NCBI RefSeq assembly: GCF_004000885.1
Contig: NZ_BIMC01000002.1
Coordinates: 310,001 to 374,000, forward strand
Source: Paenibacillus glucanolyticus NBRC 15330
Lineage (GTDB): Bacteria; Bacillota; Bacilli; Paenibacillales; Paenibacillaceae
Length of the DNA stretch: 64,000 bases
Direction of reading: 5' to 3'
The position numbers were made by a program, and so were the translations under genes. Below the pieces are notes generated by a model, which saw only the letters and a program-made list of their open reading frames with translations, was not told the DNA's origin and did not search any database. Below are positions 43,996 through 51,713 of this stretch, piece after piece (the stretch's first letter is position 1; each line of letters opens with the position of its first letter).

Positions 43996-44169
43996 ATGAA
44001 TTCGACAGAGGTACCTGGAGATCAGTATCGGGACCTGTTTTTATCCCAGCATACCCACCCTTTTATAATGGTCAATCAAGAAGTATGGGAGTTAACGATA
44101 AGCCGGCTTCCCAAGGATTATTTCATACCCGATTATCGGATTATTAATATGATGATGAACATGGTGTAG
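43996..44169 (+). CDS. Small protein of unknown function (57 aa)
   Basis: 57 residues from ATG 43996, behind GAAGGGGGAG, which strongly supports translation; the longer frame from 43930 overlaps the GT4 gene. The sequence is mixed aromatic and acidic (F-I-M-V-N-Q-E-V-W-E, D-Y-F-I-P-D-Y-R-I-I-N), with no membrane span and no motif that I know. It is sandwiched between a glycosyltransferase and a methyltransferase on one transcript. Confidence 0.6.
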   Translation: MNSTEVPGDQYRDLFLSQHTHPFIMVNQEVWELTISRLPKDYFIPDYRIINMMMNMV

Positions 44170-44193
44170 GAGAATAGAACGGAGGTGGGTGGA

Positions 44194-44760
44194 ATGGGAA
44201 CATCGAACTGGCAGAATTTATCCTATTGCGTAGATCTGATCCGATATGTATCTCCTAAGTCCGTGCTGGACGTTGGTGTCGGTTTCGGCCGTTGGGGGAT
44301 GATTTGCCGTGAGTATTTGGATGTATGGGAAGGGCGGGTATTTCGCGCGTATTGGAACACACGAATCGAAGGGATAGAAATCTATCCGGTGAACGTCGAT
44401 TCTTATCATTCGTGTTTCTATAACAAGATTCATGTTGCGGATGCATTTGACCATCTTCATGCGGTAGTGGAGCCGGGGCAGTTCGATTTGATCATTCTGG
44501 GTGACGTTCTGGAGCACTTTACAAAAGAGCGGGGTCTTGCACTGCTGCAGACCTGTATTCAGAAATCCCGATTTGTTCTCTTGAATATACCCATCGGAAC
44601 GGACTGGCCGCAGGGCGCGGCATATGGCAATGAATATGAAACTCATCTAAGCACATGGACAACGGAGGAACTGGATCAGTTCCCGGTGGCCGACAAGAGG
44701 CATTTTAAAGATTATATCAACCGTGACTTCTCTACCTATCTGTATTCCATGAAAGTGTAG
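44194..44760 (+). CDS. SAM-dependent methyltransferase
   Basis: 188 residues from ATG 44194, eight bases after GGAGG; a GTG at 44185 touches that site. Motif I V-L-D-V-G-V-G-F-G-R-W-G (about 22-33), an acidic E-I-Y motif II and L-I-I-L-G-D-V-L-E-H-F (about 97) mark the class I fold. It is the last gene of the small glycan-type cluster and is closed by a terminator. The likely target is a sugar or lipid-linked glycan, by context only. Confidence 0.85.
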   Translation: MGTSNWQNLSYCVDLIRYVSPKSVLDVGVGFGRWGMICREYLDVWEGRVFRAYWNTRIEGIEIYPVNVDSYHSCFYNKIHVADAFDHLHAVVEPGQFDLIILGDVLEHFTKERGLALLQTCIQKSRFVLLNIPIGTDWPQGAAYGNEYETHLSTWTTEELDQFPVADKRHFKDYINRDFSTYLYSMKV

Positions 44761-44793
44761 GAGGCTGCGCCGATCTTGAATCCCTTTCGGATG

Positions 44794-44821
44794 AAACATC
44801 TTCTGCGAAGAAGATGTTTTT
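44794..44821 (+). terminator. Intrinsic terminator after the methyltransferase
   Basis: AAACATCTTCT (44794-44804), loop GCGA, AGAAGATGTTT (44809-44819) with T up to 44821: a perfect 11-base stem. Confidence 0.9.
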
Positions 44822-44924
44822 GACGTTTAACCCACATTTGATTCATGGTATATTGTAATGGACTTTCGATATATGGAAAGAGGTTGTTCAGATAAAACTT
44901 AGAAAAGAGAGCTGATTCTATTCT

Positions 44925-45812
44925 ATGAAAAAGATTGTTCTGGCCGGTGGAACAGGTTTTATCGGAAGTTATTTTGAGAAAAAATTCACGAGTGAACAAG
45001 CACAAGTATATATGATATCCCGCCAGGAAGGGGATATTTCGTGGGACGATCATGAAGGCATGGTTGCAGCGCTGGAGGGAGCCGATATGCTCATTAATCT
45101 GGCGGGCAAATCCGTAAACTGTCGATATCATGAACGGAATAAAGAGCTGATCCTGAAATCAAGAATCGATACAACGAAACGATTGGGAAGGGCCATTCAA
45201 GCCTGTGAGAATCCTCCCCTCACGTGGTTTAATTCCAGTACCGCTACCATCTACAGACCTGCCGAGGATAGGCCGATGACGGAGGAATCCGGAGAGATTG
45301 GCTCCGGTTTTTCCGTTAAGGTAGCGGAAGAATGGGAACGGGCATTTTTCTCATTCCCGCTTGACCGCACAAGGCAAATTGCGCTGCGTATTGCCATTGT
45401 GTTGGGTCCTGACGGGGGCGTTATGACACCCTATATGAATCTGGTAAAGTACGGGCTGGGTGGAGAGCAGGGTACGGGCAACCAGAGGTTCAGCTGGATT
45501 CATGTCGAGGATTTGTACCGAATTGTTCTGTTCCTGCAGGAGAATAAAGAGCTGAGTGGTATCTTCAATTGTGCATCCCCGCATCCGGTACCAAATAGGG
45601 AGCTGATGAAGCTGCTTCGGCAGGCGTTAAACCGAAGGTTCGGACTGCCGTCACCCAAGTGGCTGCTCGAGCTCGGGGCCCGAATGATCCAAACCGAAAC
45701 GGAGCTTATACTTAAGAGCCGCTGGGTTATTCCCGACAGACTGATGAAGTCGGGGTTTGATTTTAAGTACGATAAACTGCATAAGGCATTGACGGAGATC
45801 GTGAAGAAGTAA
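44925..45812 (+). CDS. TIGR01777-family NAD(P)-dependent epimerase-like protein
   Basis: 295 residues. Rossmann motif G-G-T-G-F-I-G (about 8-14). N-L-A-G-K-S-V-N-C-R-Y (about 60-70) is the diagnostic sequence of the YfcH/TIGR01777 group of extended SDRs. S-S-T-A-T-I-Y (about 106) replaces the usual Y-x3-K triad, and a C-terminal DUF1731-like segment begins near 250. The reaction is not known; members are soluble and often lie near cell-division or sugar genes. Confidence 0.88.
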   Translation: MKKIVLAGGTGFIGSYFEKKFTSEQAQVYMISRQEGDISWDDHEGMVAALEGADMLINLAGKSVNCRYHERNKELILKSRIDTTKRLGRAIQACENPPLTWFNSSTATIYRPAEDRPMTEESGEIGSGFSVKVAEEWERAFFSFPLDRTRQIALRIAIVLGPDGGVMTPYMNLVKYGLGGEQGTGNQRFSWIHVEDLYRIVLFLQENKELSGIFNCASPHPVPNRELMKLLRQALNRRFGLPSPKWLLELGARMIQTETELILKSRWVIPDRLMKSGFDFKYDKLHKALTEIVKK

Positions 45813-45829
45813 AGAGAGGAGCACTTCTT

Positions 45830-45985
45830 CTGAAGGCTCTCTTCCAGCCGGATTGTTCCATCGAGAATCCATTTTCAATTCTTGGAGAATGAAGACCGAT
45901 CCATACATGAGCTTCAGGAATGGGCGAAAGAGAATGATATACCCTTTCTCAAGAGGAATTTTTGGATATGGTTATAAAGTAGAAC
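45830..45985 (+). pseudogene. Degraded gene tail between the epimerase and the SNF2 gene
   Basis: No intact gene lies in the 355 bases from 45813 to 46167. One frame reads F-Q-F-L-E-N-E-D-R-S-I-H-E-L-Q-E-W-A-K-E; near 45947, after N-D-I-P, the natural continuation L-S-Q-E-E-F-L-D-M-V-I-K and stop are in a different frame. This is protein-like sequence with a single-base break and no start. A terminator-like hairpin follows at 46032. Confidence 0.4.
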
Positions 45986-46031
45986 GTGAATAAGAGAATC
46001 GCAATTGGGCGTGGATCTAGGAGTAACCGAA

Positions 46032-46062
46032 GAAGAACTTGCCATAGCGCAGGTTCTTTTTT
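46032..46062 (+). terminator. Terminator-like hairpin upstream of the SNF2 gene
   Basis: AAGAACTTGC (46032-46041) pairs with GCAGGTTCTT (46048-46057) with one G-U pair and a six-base loop, followed by T to 46062. It probably ends the transcript that includes the decayed gene. Confidence 0.75.
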
Positions 46063-46167
46063 TGATGCCTAAAGCTCAGCGAATAAATCAATGGAAGTGT
46101 ATTATTAGCCACTCGCCACAAAGTGGTATACTGTTTTTTAGCAGTATTGAGAGAAAGGATAGTGGTT

Positions 46168-49100
46168 ATGGGTTACCAGCTGACCGAACGGGTGATCAAG
46201 CTATTGTGCGGAAAAACCTCCTACGATCGCGGTGGGGTCTTATATAGAGATGGGCAGGTAACGATGCGGATTCAAGATCCCGACAGCCGGAAGTACGAGG
46301 CGGAAGTGAGGGACAGGGAGTCCGGCATCGTCTATGCAGAGATTGACTCGAACGGAGATGTACTCGCCGAATGCAGCTGCACCGACTATGGATTATCCCG
46401 TAAGCGATGCAGACATATTGCAGCGGTGCTCCTGAACATCCGGGATATTGAACAGACGGCAGAAGCGCCAAAACGTCCTTATCCGTCGTTATTGCATACT
46501 TCTGCTCGCAAGCATAGCGAGGATGGAGGCATGACACCCAGGTTCTCAGCGGAGCTGCGCAGAGGTTCCGGCGGTAGCGAGGATGATGCGGTGTTGAGCA
46601 GCCAGCTGCTCGGTCTGTTCTCTTATTCCGGGAGCCAAAGGTCCACGGCAGCCTCCCGTTTTGATACGCGTGAGGTATTGGAACTGGAATGCATTTTTAA
46701 ATTATTCCCTTACGGAAATCAACAACATCTGTTTGGCATTGAGCTGCGAATAGGTCAGAAACGCTTATATATCGTCCATCGGATCAGAGAGTTCCTGATG
46801 TGCCTGAAGCACGGACAATCCTGTGTGTTCACGAAGAATTTCGTCTATGATCCGGAGCGGCACAGCTTTAAGAAAGAGGACGACGATATCCTTCAAGCGC
46901 TGATCCGCATTTACGATCATGAACGGATGCTGCAGCAGACGCTGGCCATGCCTAACCATGGCAGAAACGGGGGCAGCGACCGGATGCTGATCATACCTCC
47001 GACGTTTTGGCCCGAAGTCAGGGCAATGCTGGATCGTTCCGTTGATTCCCTCTTGTCCCTGGATGGGGTCCTCACGGATAAGCTGGAGTTTAGTCAAGAT
47101 CCAATCCCCCTCCAATTCGAATTTGATGAAGACGGGGATGATCACTATCTTATGAAGATAGAGGGATTGGATCGCATGACCGTTCTCGAGGAATACGGGC
47201 TAGTCATTGCGGACGGGAAGCTGATTGACATAGAGCTGGATGCTTGCCGGAGGCTGGCCGAGATGAAGTTGCTGCTGGAAACATCGTTTAAACCGCAGAT
47301 CCGGATTCAGCCGGAGATGATGGAGTCCATTATGGAGCGGGTGGTTCCGGGACTAATGAAGCTTGGCAGCGTTCATGTGGCACAGACCGTATCAGACCGG
47401 ATCGTGAAAACACCCTTAAAAGCGAAGCTGTATCTGGATCGGGTTCGTGGACGGCTGTTAGCGGGACTGGATTTTCAATACGGCGACATCACCATCAATC
47501 CGCTGGGAGGACACCGCGCAGCACGGGACAGCAGCTCGATCCTGGTTCGCGATGGTGAGGCGGAGCAGCGGATTCTTACGCTTATGGAGGACGCCTCCTT
47601 CGCCAAGACCGATGACGGCTTTTTTATGACCGATGAAGCTGCCGAATATGAGTTTCTGTATCATACAGTCCCGCAGCTGGAGAAACTGCTGGTGGTTTAT
47701 GCAACAACGGCCGTGAAGGAACGTGTTCTTACAGAACCTATGGGTGCCAAAGTTCGAGTGGATATTGATGAACGGACGGACTGGCTTGAATTGAAGTTCG
47801 ATATGGAGGGAATTCGGGAAGCCGAAATCCGGGAAATCGTCAAATCGCTCGAGGAGAAGCGTAAATATCACCGATTGCCTAACGGAGCACTTCTACCGCT
47901 TGAAAGTGATGAATTCCAGGCGGTGGTTGCGTTGATGAATCGGATTGGCCCTTGGCTATCGACGGATGGTACAGCGTTTAAATTACCGGCGGTCCAAGGG
48001 TTGCAGCTGATGGATTGGGAGGATTCCGGGTCAACGGTTCAGCTTGGCCGATCCTTGCGCCGAATGCTTCAGAATATGAAGAATCCGGATCATCTGGATT
48101 TTGCGGTTCCACCCAGTCTTGAACCCATCCTTCGGGATTATCAAAAATTAGGCTTTCAGTGGATGAAGACCTTGGCCCACTATCGATTCGGCGGCATCTT
48201 GGCAGATGATATGGGGTTGGGAAAAACCATTCAGAGCATCGCTTTCATTCTGTCGGTGCTTCCTGAGATCAGAGAACATAAAGAACCTGCGCTCATCGTT
48301 GCGCCGGCTTCACTGCTCTACAACTGGCATAACGAACTCAAGAAGTTCGCGCCGGAGATCAAGGCTGTCATTGCTGACGGGGTGCAGACCGAGCGGAGGC
48401 AGCTTATCAAAAGCGCGGGCAGCGCGGATGTTATCATTACCTCTTACCCGCTGCTTCGCAGAGATGTGGAACGATATGCAAAGCTGTCGTTTGCAGCGTT
48501 AATATTAGATGAAGCCCAAGCCTTCAAAAATTATGCAACCCAAACGGCTCAGGTCGTAAAAACACTTCATGCGCGCTATCGGTTTGCACTCACAGGCACG
48601 CCTGTAGAGAACCGTCTGGAGGAATTGTGGTCCATTTATGATGCCGTCTTCCCGGCTCTCTTCGGTGACCGAAAGGCCTTCCATGAATTGTCGAAAGAAA
48701 CCGTGGCAAGGCGGGTGCGTCCCTTCCTGCTGCGCAGGTTGAAGTCGGATGTGCTGAAGGAACTGCCGGAGAAAATCGAATCGATTCAGGCATCGGGTCT
48801 GCTCATGGAGCAGAAGAAGCTGTATACCGCCTATCTTGCAAAATTAAGACAAGAGACGCTCAAGCATCTGGCGCAGGACGGCTTCCAGAAGAGTCGGATT
48901 CGCATCTTGGCAGGCATTACCCGCCTGAGGCAGATCTGCTGTCATCCGGCCCTTTTTGTTGAAGGCTACGAGGGAAGTTCGGCCAAGTTTGAGCAGCTCT
49001 TGGAGACCATCGAGGAATGTCGTCTTGCAGGAAGGCGGATGCTGGTATTCTCCCAATTTACGGGGATGCTGAAACTGATTGCCGGAGAGCTTGGATATCG

Positions 49101-49497
49101 GGGGATTCCGAGTTTTTATCTGGATGGGCAGACCCCGTCTGCCGAACGGGTGGAGCTCTGCGAGCGCTTTAACGAGGGGGAACGCGAGGTATTCCTGATA
49201 TCGCTGAAGGCCGGTGGAACGGGCCTGAACCTGACGGGGGCCGATACGGTTATCCTGTACGATCTGTGGTGGAATCCGGCCGTTGAGCAGCAGGCCACAG
49301 ACCGGGCGCATCGCATCGGTCAGAAGAAGGTTGTGCAGGTGATTCGCCTAGTGGCTCAGGATACGATCGAGGATAAAATGTATGCACTGCAGCAGAAGAA
49401 GAAAAACCTGATTGAGGAGCTGGTACAGCCAGGGGAAGAGTCGCTGCCTAGCTGGACCGAGGCGGAAATTCGGGAGCTGCTGACACTTCAGGGCTAA
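46168..49497 (+). CDS. SWIM-domain SNF2-family helicase/ATPase
   Basis: 1109 residues from ATG 46168, behind GAAAGGA; the upstream 46123 start is unsupported. The N-terminus has a SWIM zinc motif E-C-S-C then C-R-H (about 72-92), followed by a long region to about 620. The C-terminal Snf2 motor has motif I D-D-M-G-L-G-K-T-I-Q (about 686), motif II L-D-E-A-Q (about 783), motif III A-L-T-G-T-P-V-E-N-R and motif VI Q-A-T-D-R-A-H-R-I-G-Q (about 1050). This is the usual Firmicute YwqA-type build, a double-stranded-DNA translocase probably acting on transcription or repair complexes. Confidence 0.95.
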   Translation: MGYQLTERVIKLLCGKTSYDRGGVLYRDGQVTMRIQDPDSRKYEAEVRDRESGIVYAEIDSNGDVLAECSCTDYGLSRKRCRHIAAVLLNIRDIEQTAEAPKRPYPSLLHTSARKHSEDGGMTPRFSAELRRGSGGSEDDAVLSSQLLGLFSYSGSQRSTAASRFDTREVLELECIFKLFPYGNQQHLFGIELRIGQKRLYIVHRIREFLMCLKHGQSCVFTKNFVYDPERHSFKKEDDDILQALIRIYDHERMLQQTLAMPNHGRNGGSDRMLIIPPTFWPEVRAMLDRSVDSLLSLDGVLTDKLEFSQDPIPLQFEFDEDGDDHYLMKIEGLDRMTVLEEYGLVIADGKLIDIELDACRRLAEMKLLLETSFKPQIRIQPEMMESIMERVVPGLMKLGSVHVAQTVSDRIVKTPLKAKLYLDRVRGRLLAGLDFQYGDITINPLGGHRAARDSSSILVRDGEAEQRILTLMEDASFAKTDDGFFMTDEAAEYEFLYHTVPQLEKLLVVYATTAVKERVLTEPMGAKVRVDIDERTDWLELKFDMEGIREAEIREIVKSLEEKRKYHRLPNGALLPLESDEFQAVVALMNRIGPWLSTDGTAFKLPAVQGLQLMDWEDSGSTVQLGRSLRRMLQNMKNPDHLDFAVPPSLEPILRDYQKLGFQWMKTLAHYRFGGILADDMGLGKTIQSIAFILSVLPEIREHKEPALIVAPASLLYNWHNELKKFAPEIKAVIADGVQTERRQLIKSAGSADVIITSYPLLRRDVERYAKLSFAALILDEAQAFKNYATQTAQVVKTLHARYRFALTGTPVENRLEELWSIYDAVFPALFGDRKAFHELSKETVARRVRPFLLRRLKSDVLKELPEKIESIQASGLLMEQKKLYTAYLAKLRQETLKHLAQDGFQKSRIRILAGITRLRQICCHPALFVEGYEGSSAKFEQLLETIEECRLAGRRMLVFSQFTGMLKLIAGELGYRGIPSFYLDGQTPSAERVELCERFNEGEREVFLISLKAGGTGLNLTGADTVILYDLWWNPAVEQQATDRAHRIGQKKVVQVIRLVAQDTIEDKMYALQQKKKNLIEELVQPGEESLPSWTEAEIRELLTLQG

Positions 49498-49548
49498 CGG
49501 ATCTGATCAGGTTGCGGAAGTTTTTAAGAGATGGCAGGAGATGTGATG

Positions 49549-50121
49549 ATGAAAAAAACAATCTTTTTCATACTGGCCGCTGTAGTGGTTGTCATCAGTT
49601 ACATGCCGCTGTTCTTCGGCGGTTATGTCTACAATGAAGAGCAGGCCATGCGCCGCTTCCATCCCGCCTATACGGGGGATAAGCTCTACGAGAAGATCGG
49701 GGATCAGCACAAACTGATCGTCTGGCATGATGGTCATGTGAAGATCGTAACAGCCGTAGAGAGTAAATGGGGACTGCTGCACAGGGTCAAGAATGCCGTC
49801 GTTCTGGAACACAGGACGGAAGAGGGACCCTTCACACGCATTTGGTCCGCCAGCCGGAATGATGACAGGATGTACGACACGCTGCTGGCGGTTGAAACGC
49901 CTGAGCCCAACAGTAAGAAAATTCTGGTCACCAATGAGCCATGGGAAGATAAGCTGATCGATAATCTGGATCAAATTAAAGCTTCGTCCGGGATATATAT
50001 CGAAATGGATGTGGAACAAGGGTATGCCGTGGAATATGAATCATTACTCTACGGACAGACCGGGGGTTTCATATTCCGCAGTATAGACGCGGAAGGAAAT
50101 ATGATCTCCGTTCATCCCTGA
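49549..50121 (+). CDS. Membrane-anchored or secreted protein of unknown function
   Basis: About 190 residues from ATG 49549, eight bases after AGGAG; ATG 49546 is also possible. An N-terminal hydrophobic segment (I-F-F-I-L-A-A-V-V-V-V-I-S) is probably an uncleaved anchor, with the remaining about 165 residues outside the cell. The outer part is mixed alpha/beta (W-H-D-G-H-V-K-I-V, E-H-R-T-E-E-G) with no family I know. It follows the SNF2 gene by 51 bases. Confidence 0.7.
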   Translation: MKKTIFFILAAVVVVISYMPLFFGGYVYNEEQAMRRFHPAYTGDKLYEKIGDQHKLIVWHDGHVKIVTAVESKWGLLHRVKNAVVLEHRTEEGPFTRIWSASRNDDRMYDTLLAVETPEPNSKKILVTNEPWEDKLIDNLDQIKASSGIYIEMDVEQGYAVEYESLLYGQTGGFIFRSIDAEGNMISVHP

Positions 50122-50211
50122 GTATAGTCGATCAGCTGCAAACACTGATATAATAGAAGAATGTGGTATTTATAACGTATACTCCAGTCATAGAATAGGA
50201 CGGTTATCGGT

Positions 50212-50562
50212 ATGCTATCTTTTGTATTAACATTAAAGCGTCTCTTAAGCGGATTGTTTCGAGCGTTTAAGCAGCGGTATTTTCTGGCGCTGTTCGTCCT
50301 GATTGTCATCATGCTGATATCCGGTACGATGTTTTACACTAAACAAGAGGGGTTATCGGTGCTGGACGCTCTTTATTTCTGCGTTGTGACATTGAGCACG
50401 ATAGGCCATCCGGAATTCGTACCGCAGACACCACTTGGAAAAACCTTCACGATGGTGTACATTGTTGTCGGAACAGGCCTGTTCCTCGGAATGGTTGGAC
50501 AATTGGCGTATGCCCTAATCCGAACCAATCAAAAAGAAGAGAAGAAATCGACGCCGTCATAG
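50212..50562 (+). CDS. Two-span ion-channel-like protein (Ion_trans_2)
   Basis: 116 residues. Two membrane spans (about 24-44 and 78-100) flank a pore loop, T-L-S-T-I-G-H-P-E-F-V-P (about 61-72). It aligns with the K+ channel filter T-V-G-Y-G-D, but His and Pro replace Tyr and the second Gly. There is no cytoplasmic RCK domain, so it would form a minimal tetrameric channel. It could conduct K+ or be a non-selective or non-conducting relative. Confidence 0.75.
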   Translation: MLSFVLTLKRLLSGLFRAFKQRYFLALFVLIVIMLISGTMFYTKQEGLSVLDALYFCVVTLSTIGHPEFVPQTPLGKTFTMVYIVVGTGLFLGMVGQLAYALIRTNQKEEKKSTPS

Positions 50563-50577
50563 AGATCAAACGAAAAG

Positions 50578-50609
50578 CAGCCCAGGATTCAACCGGGGCT
50601 GTTTTTTTT
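50578..50609 (+). terminator. Intrinsic terminator after the channel gene
   Basis: CAGCCC (50578-50583) pairs with GGGCTG (50596-50601); eight T follow at 50602-50609. Confidence 0.8.
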
Positions 50610-50684
50610 ATGGGCCATTGAAAATTGAAGGGTTCAACTGAGTCCGTAGGAACACCAACATGTTTATACCCACATATGGCAGTT

Positions 50685-50930
50685 CTACTCCACTGTCACG
50701 GCAAAATAAAAATTGGCGCGTCCCTGTTCAGAGGCCATGTACACTGAATTTCGTACAGGTAGGAACCGGGGGTGGTCGGTAGGGTGTACCCGTCGTTGCC
50801 GGGCTCCGTCAGGTTTTGAAGGGTGAAACCGTTAATGCCTTCGGGCGGTGTCGTCTTGATGACCGCTCCGCCTGTGGCTATAACCGGCGTCATATCTTCA
50901 AGCCTGGGCATGGCTGAATCCGTCGTGGAA
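50685..50930 (-). pseudogene. Frameshifted C-terminal remnant of a secreted or lipoprotein-type gene
   Basis: In the 506-base gap from 50563 to 51068 the minus strand holds a frame from 50911 to 50696 reading L-Y-E-I-Q-C-T-W and then a poor ending. The next frame continues as A-S-E-Q-G-R-A-N-F-Y-F-A-V-T-V-E to TAG at 50685. Y-E-x-x-x-x-W-x-x-x-x-A-x-F-Y-F-A-V-x-V is the usual last strand pair of a beta-rich lipoprotein domain in Bacillales. A missing base near 50735 broke it, and there is no N-terminus. The rest of the gap (to about 51060) is AT-rich and holds no gene. Confidence 0.6.
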
Positions 50931-51068
50931 ATCCCCCTTATCTATCACGATCTTCCTATATGGGCTAGTAAATATGTTATAATTTTGAAATCAAACACTT
51001 CCATTATAAACCAATCATAAGCAGCAGGCGTTATATAATATGAGATTCTTATAAAGAGGATGAAGCAC

Positions 51069-51686
51069 ATGACATTGAAATGGTTAGAGTGGGCAAAAGA
51101 GATGCAGGCGATCAGTCAAGCCGGATTGGAATATACGAAGGACGTCTATGACAAAGAGCGTTTTGAGCAGCTGAGGGAGCTTAGCATCACGATCATGCAG
51201 GAGTATACGGGCGCAGGCAACGAGATGATTCGAACGCTGTTTGCTAGTGAAACCGGGTATCAGACGCCGAAGGTCGATGTCCGAGGGGTTGTTTTTCAAG
51301 ACGGGAAGCTGCTGCTGGTGAAGGAGAAGGCAGACGGCGCTTGGGCGCTGCCGGGAGGCTGGGCGGATGTTGGTCTGTCTCCGTCCGAAGTTGTTGTGAA
51401 AGAAGTGAAGGAAGAAGCGGGGTATGAAGTACGTGCAGCCAGGCTGCTGGCCGTATTGGACAAGAAATTTCATAACCATCCGCCTTCTGCCTTCCATGTG
51501 TACAAAATGTTCATTCAGTGCGACATTACGGGTGGATCGGCAGGAGTAGGAACCGAGACCTCTGCGGTCGGTTTTTTCCATAAGGACGAGCTGCCGCCGC
51601 TGTCTGAAGAAAGGAATACCAAGGAGCAGCTGCAGCGAATCTTCGAATTCGAGAACAACCCGCATCTGCCAACGTGGCTGGATTAA
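51069..51686 (+). CDS. NUDIX hydrolase with N-terminal NUDIX_N helical domain
   Basis: 205 residues from ATG 51069, nine bases after AAGAGG; ATG 51060 lies right at the ribosome site. Residues 1-60 are helical (W-L-E-W-A-K-E-M-Q-A-I-S-Q-A-G-L-E-Y) as in ADP-ribose-type hydrolases of Firmicutes. The NUDIX box runs from G-G-W-A-D-V-G-L-S-P-S-E to K-E-V-K-E-E-A-G-Y (about 94-118). It probably hydrolyses an ADP-ribose- or nucleotide-linked compound. Confidence 0.92.
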   Translation: MTLKWLEWAKEMQAISQAGLEYTKDVYDKERFEQLRELSITIMQEYTGAGNEMIRTLFASETGYQTPKVDVRGVVFQDGKLLLVKEKADGAWALPGGWADVGLSPSEVVVKEVKEEAGYEVRAARLLAVLDKKFHNHPPSAFHVYKMFIQCDITGGSAGVGTETSAVGFFHKDELPPLSEERNTKEQLQRIFEFENNPHLPTWLD

Positions 51687-51713
51687 TACATATAACAAAG
51701 GAGCGTAGACAAT

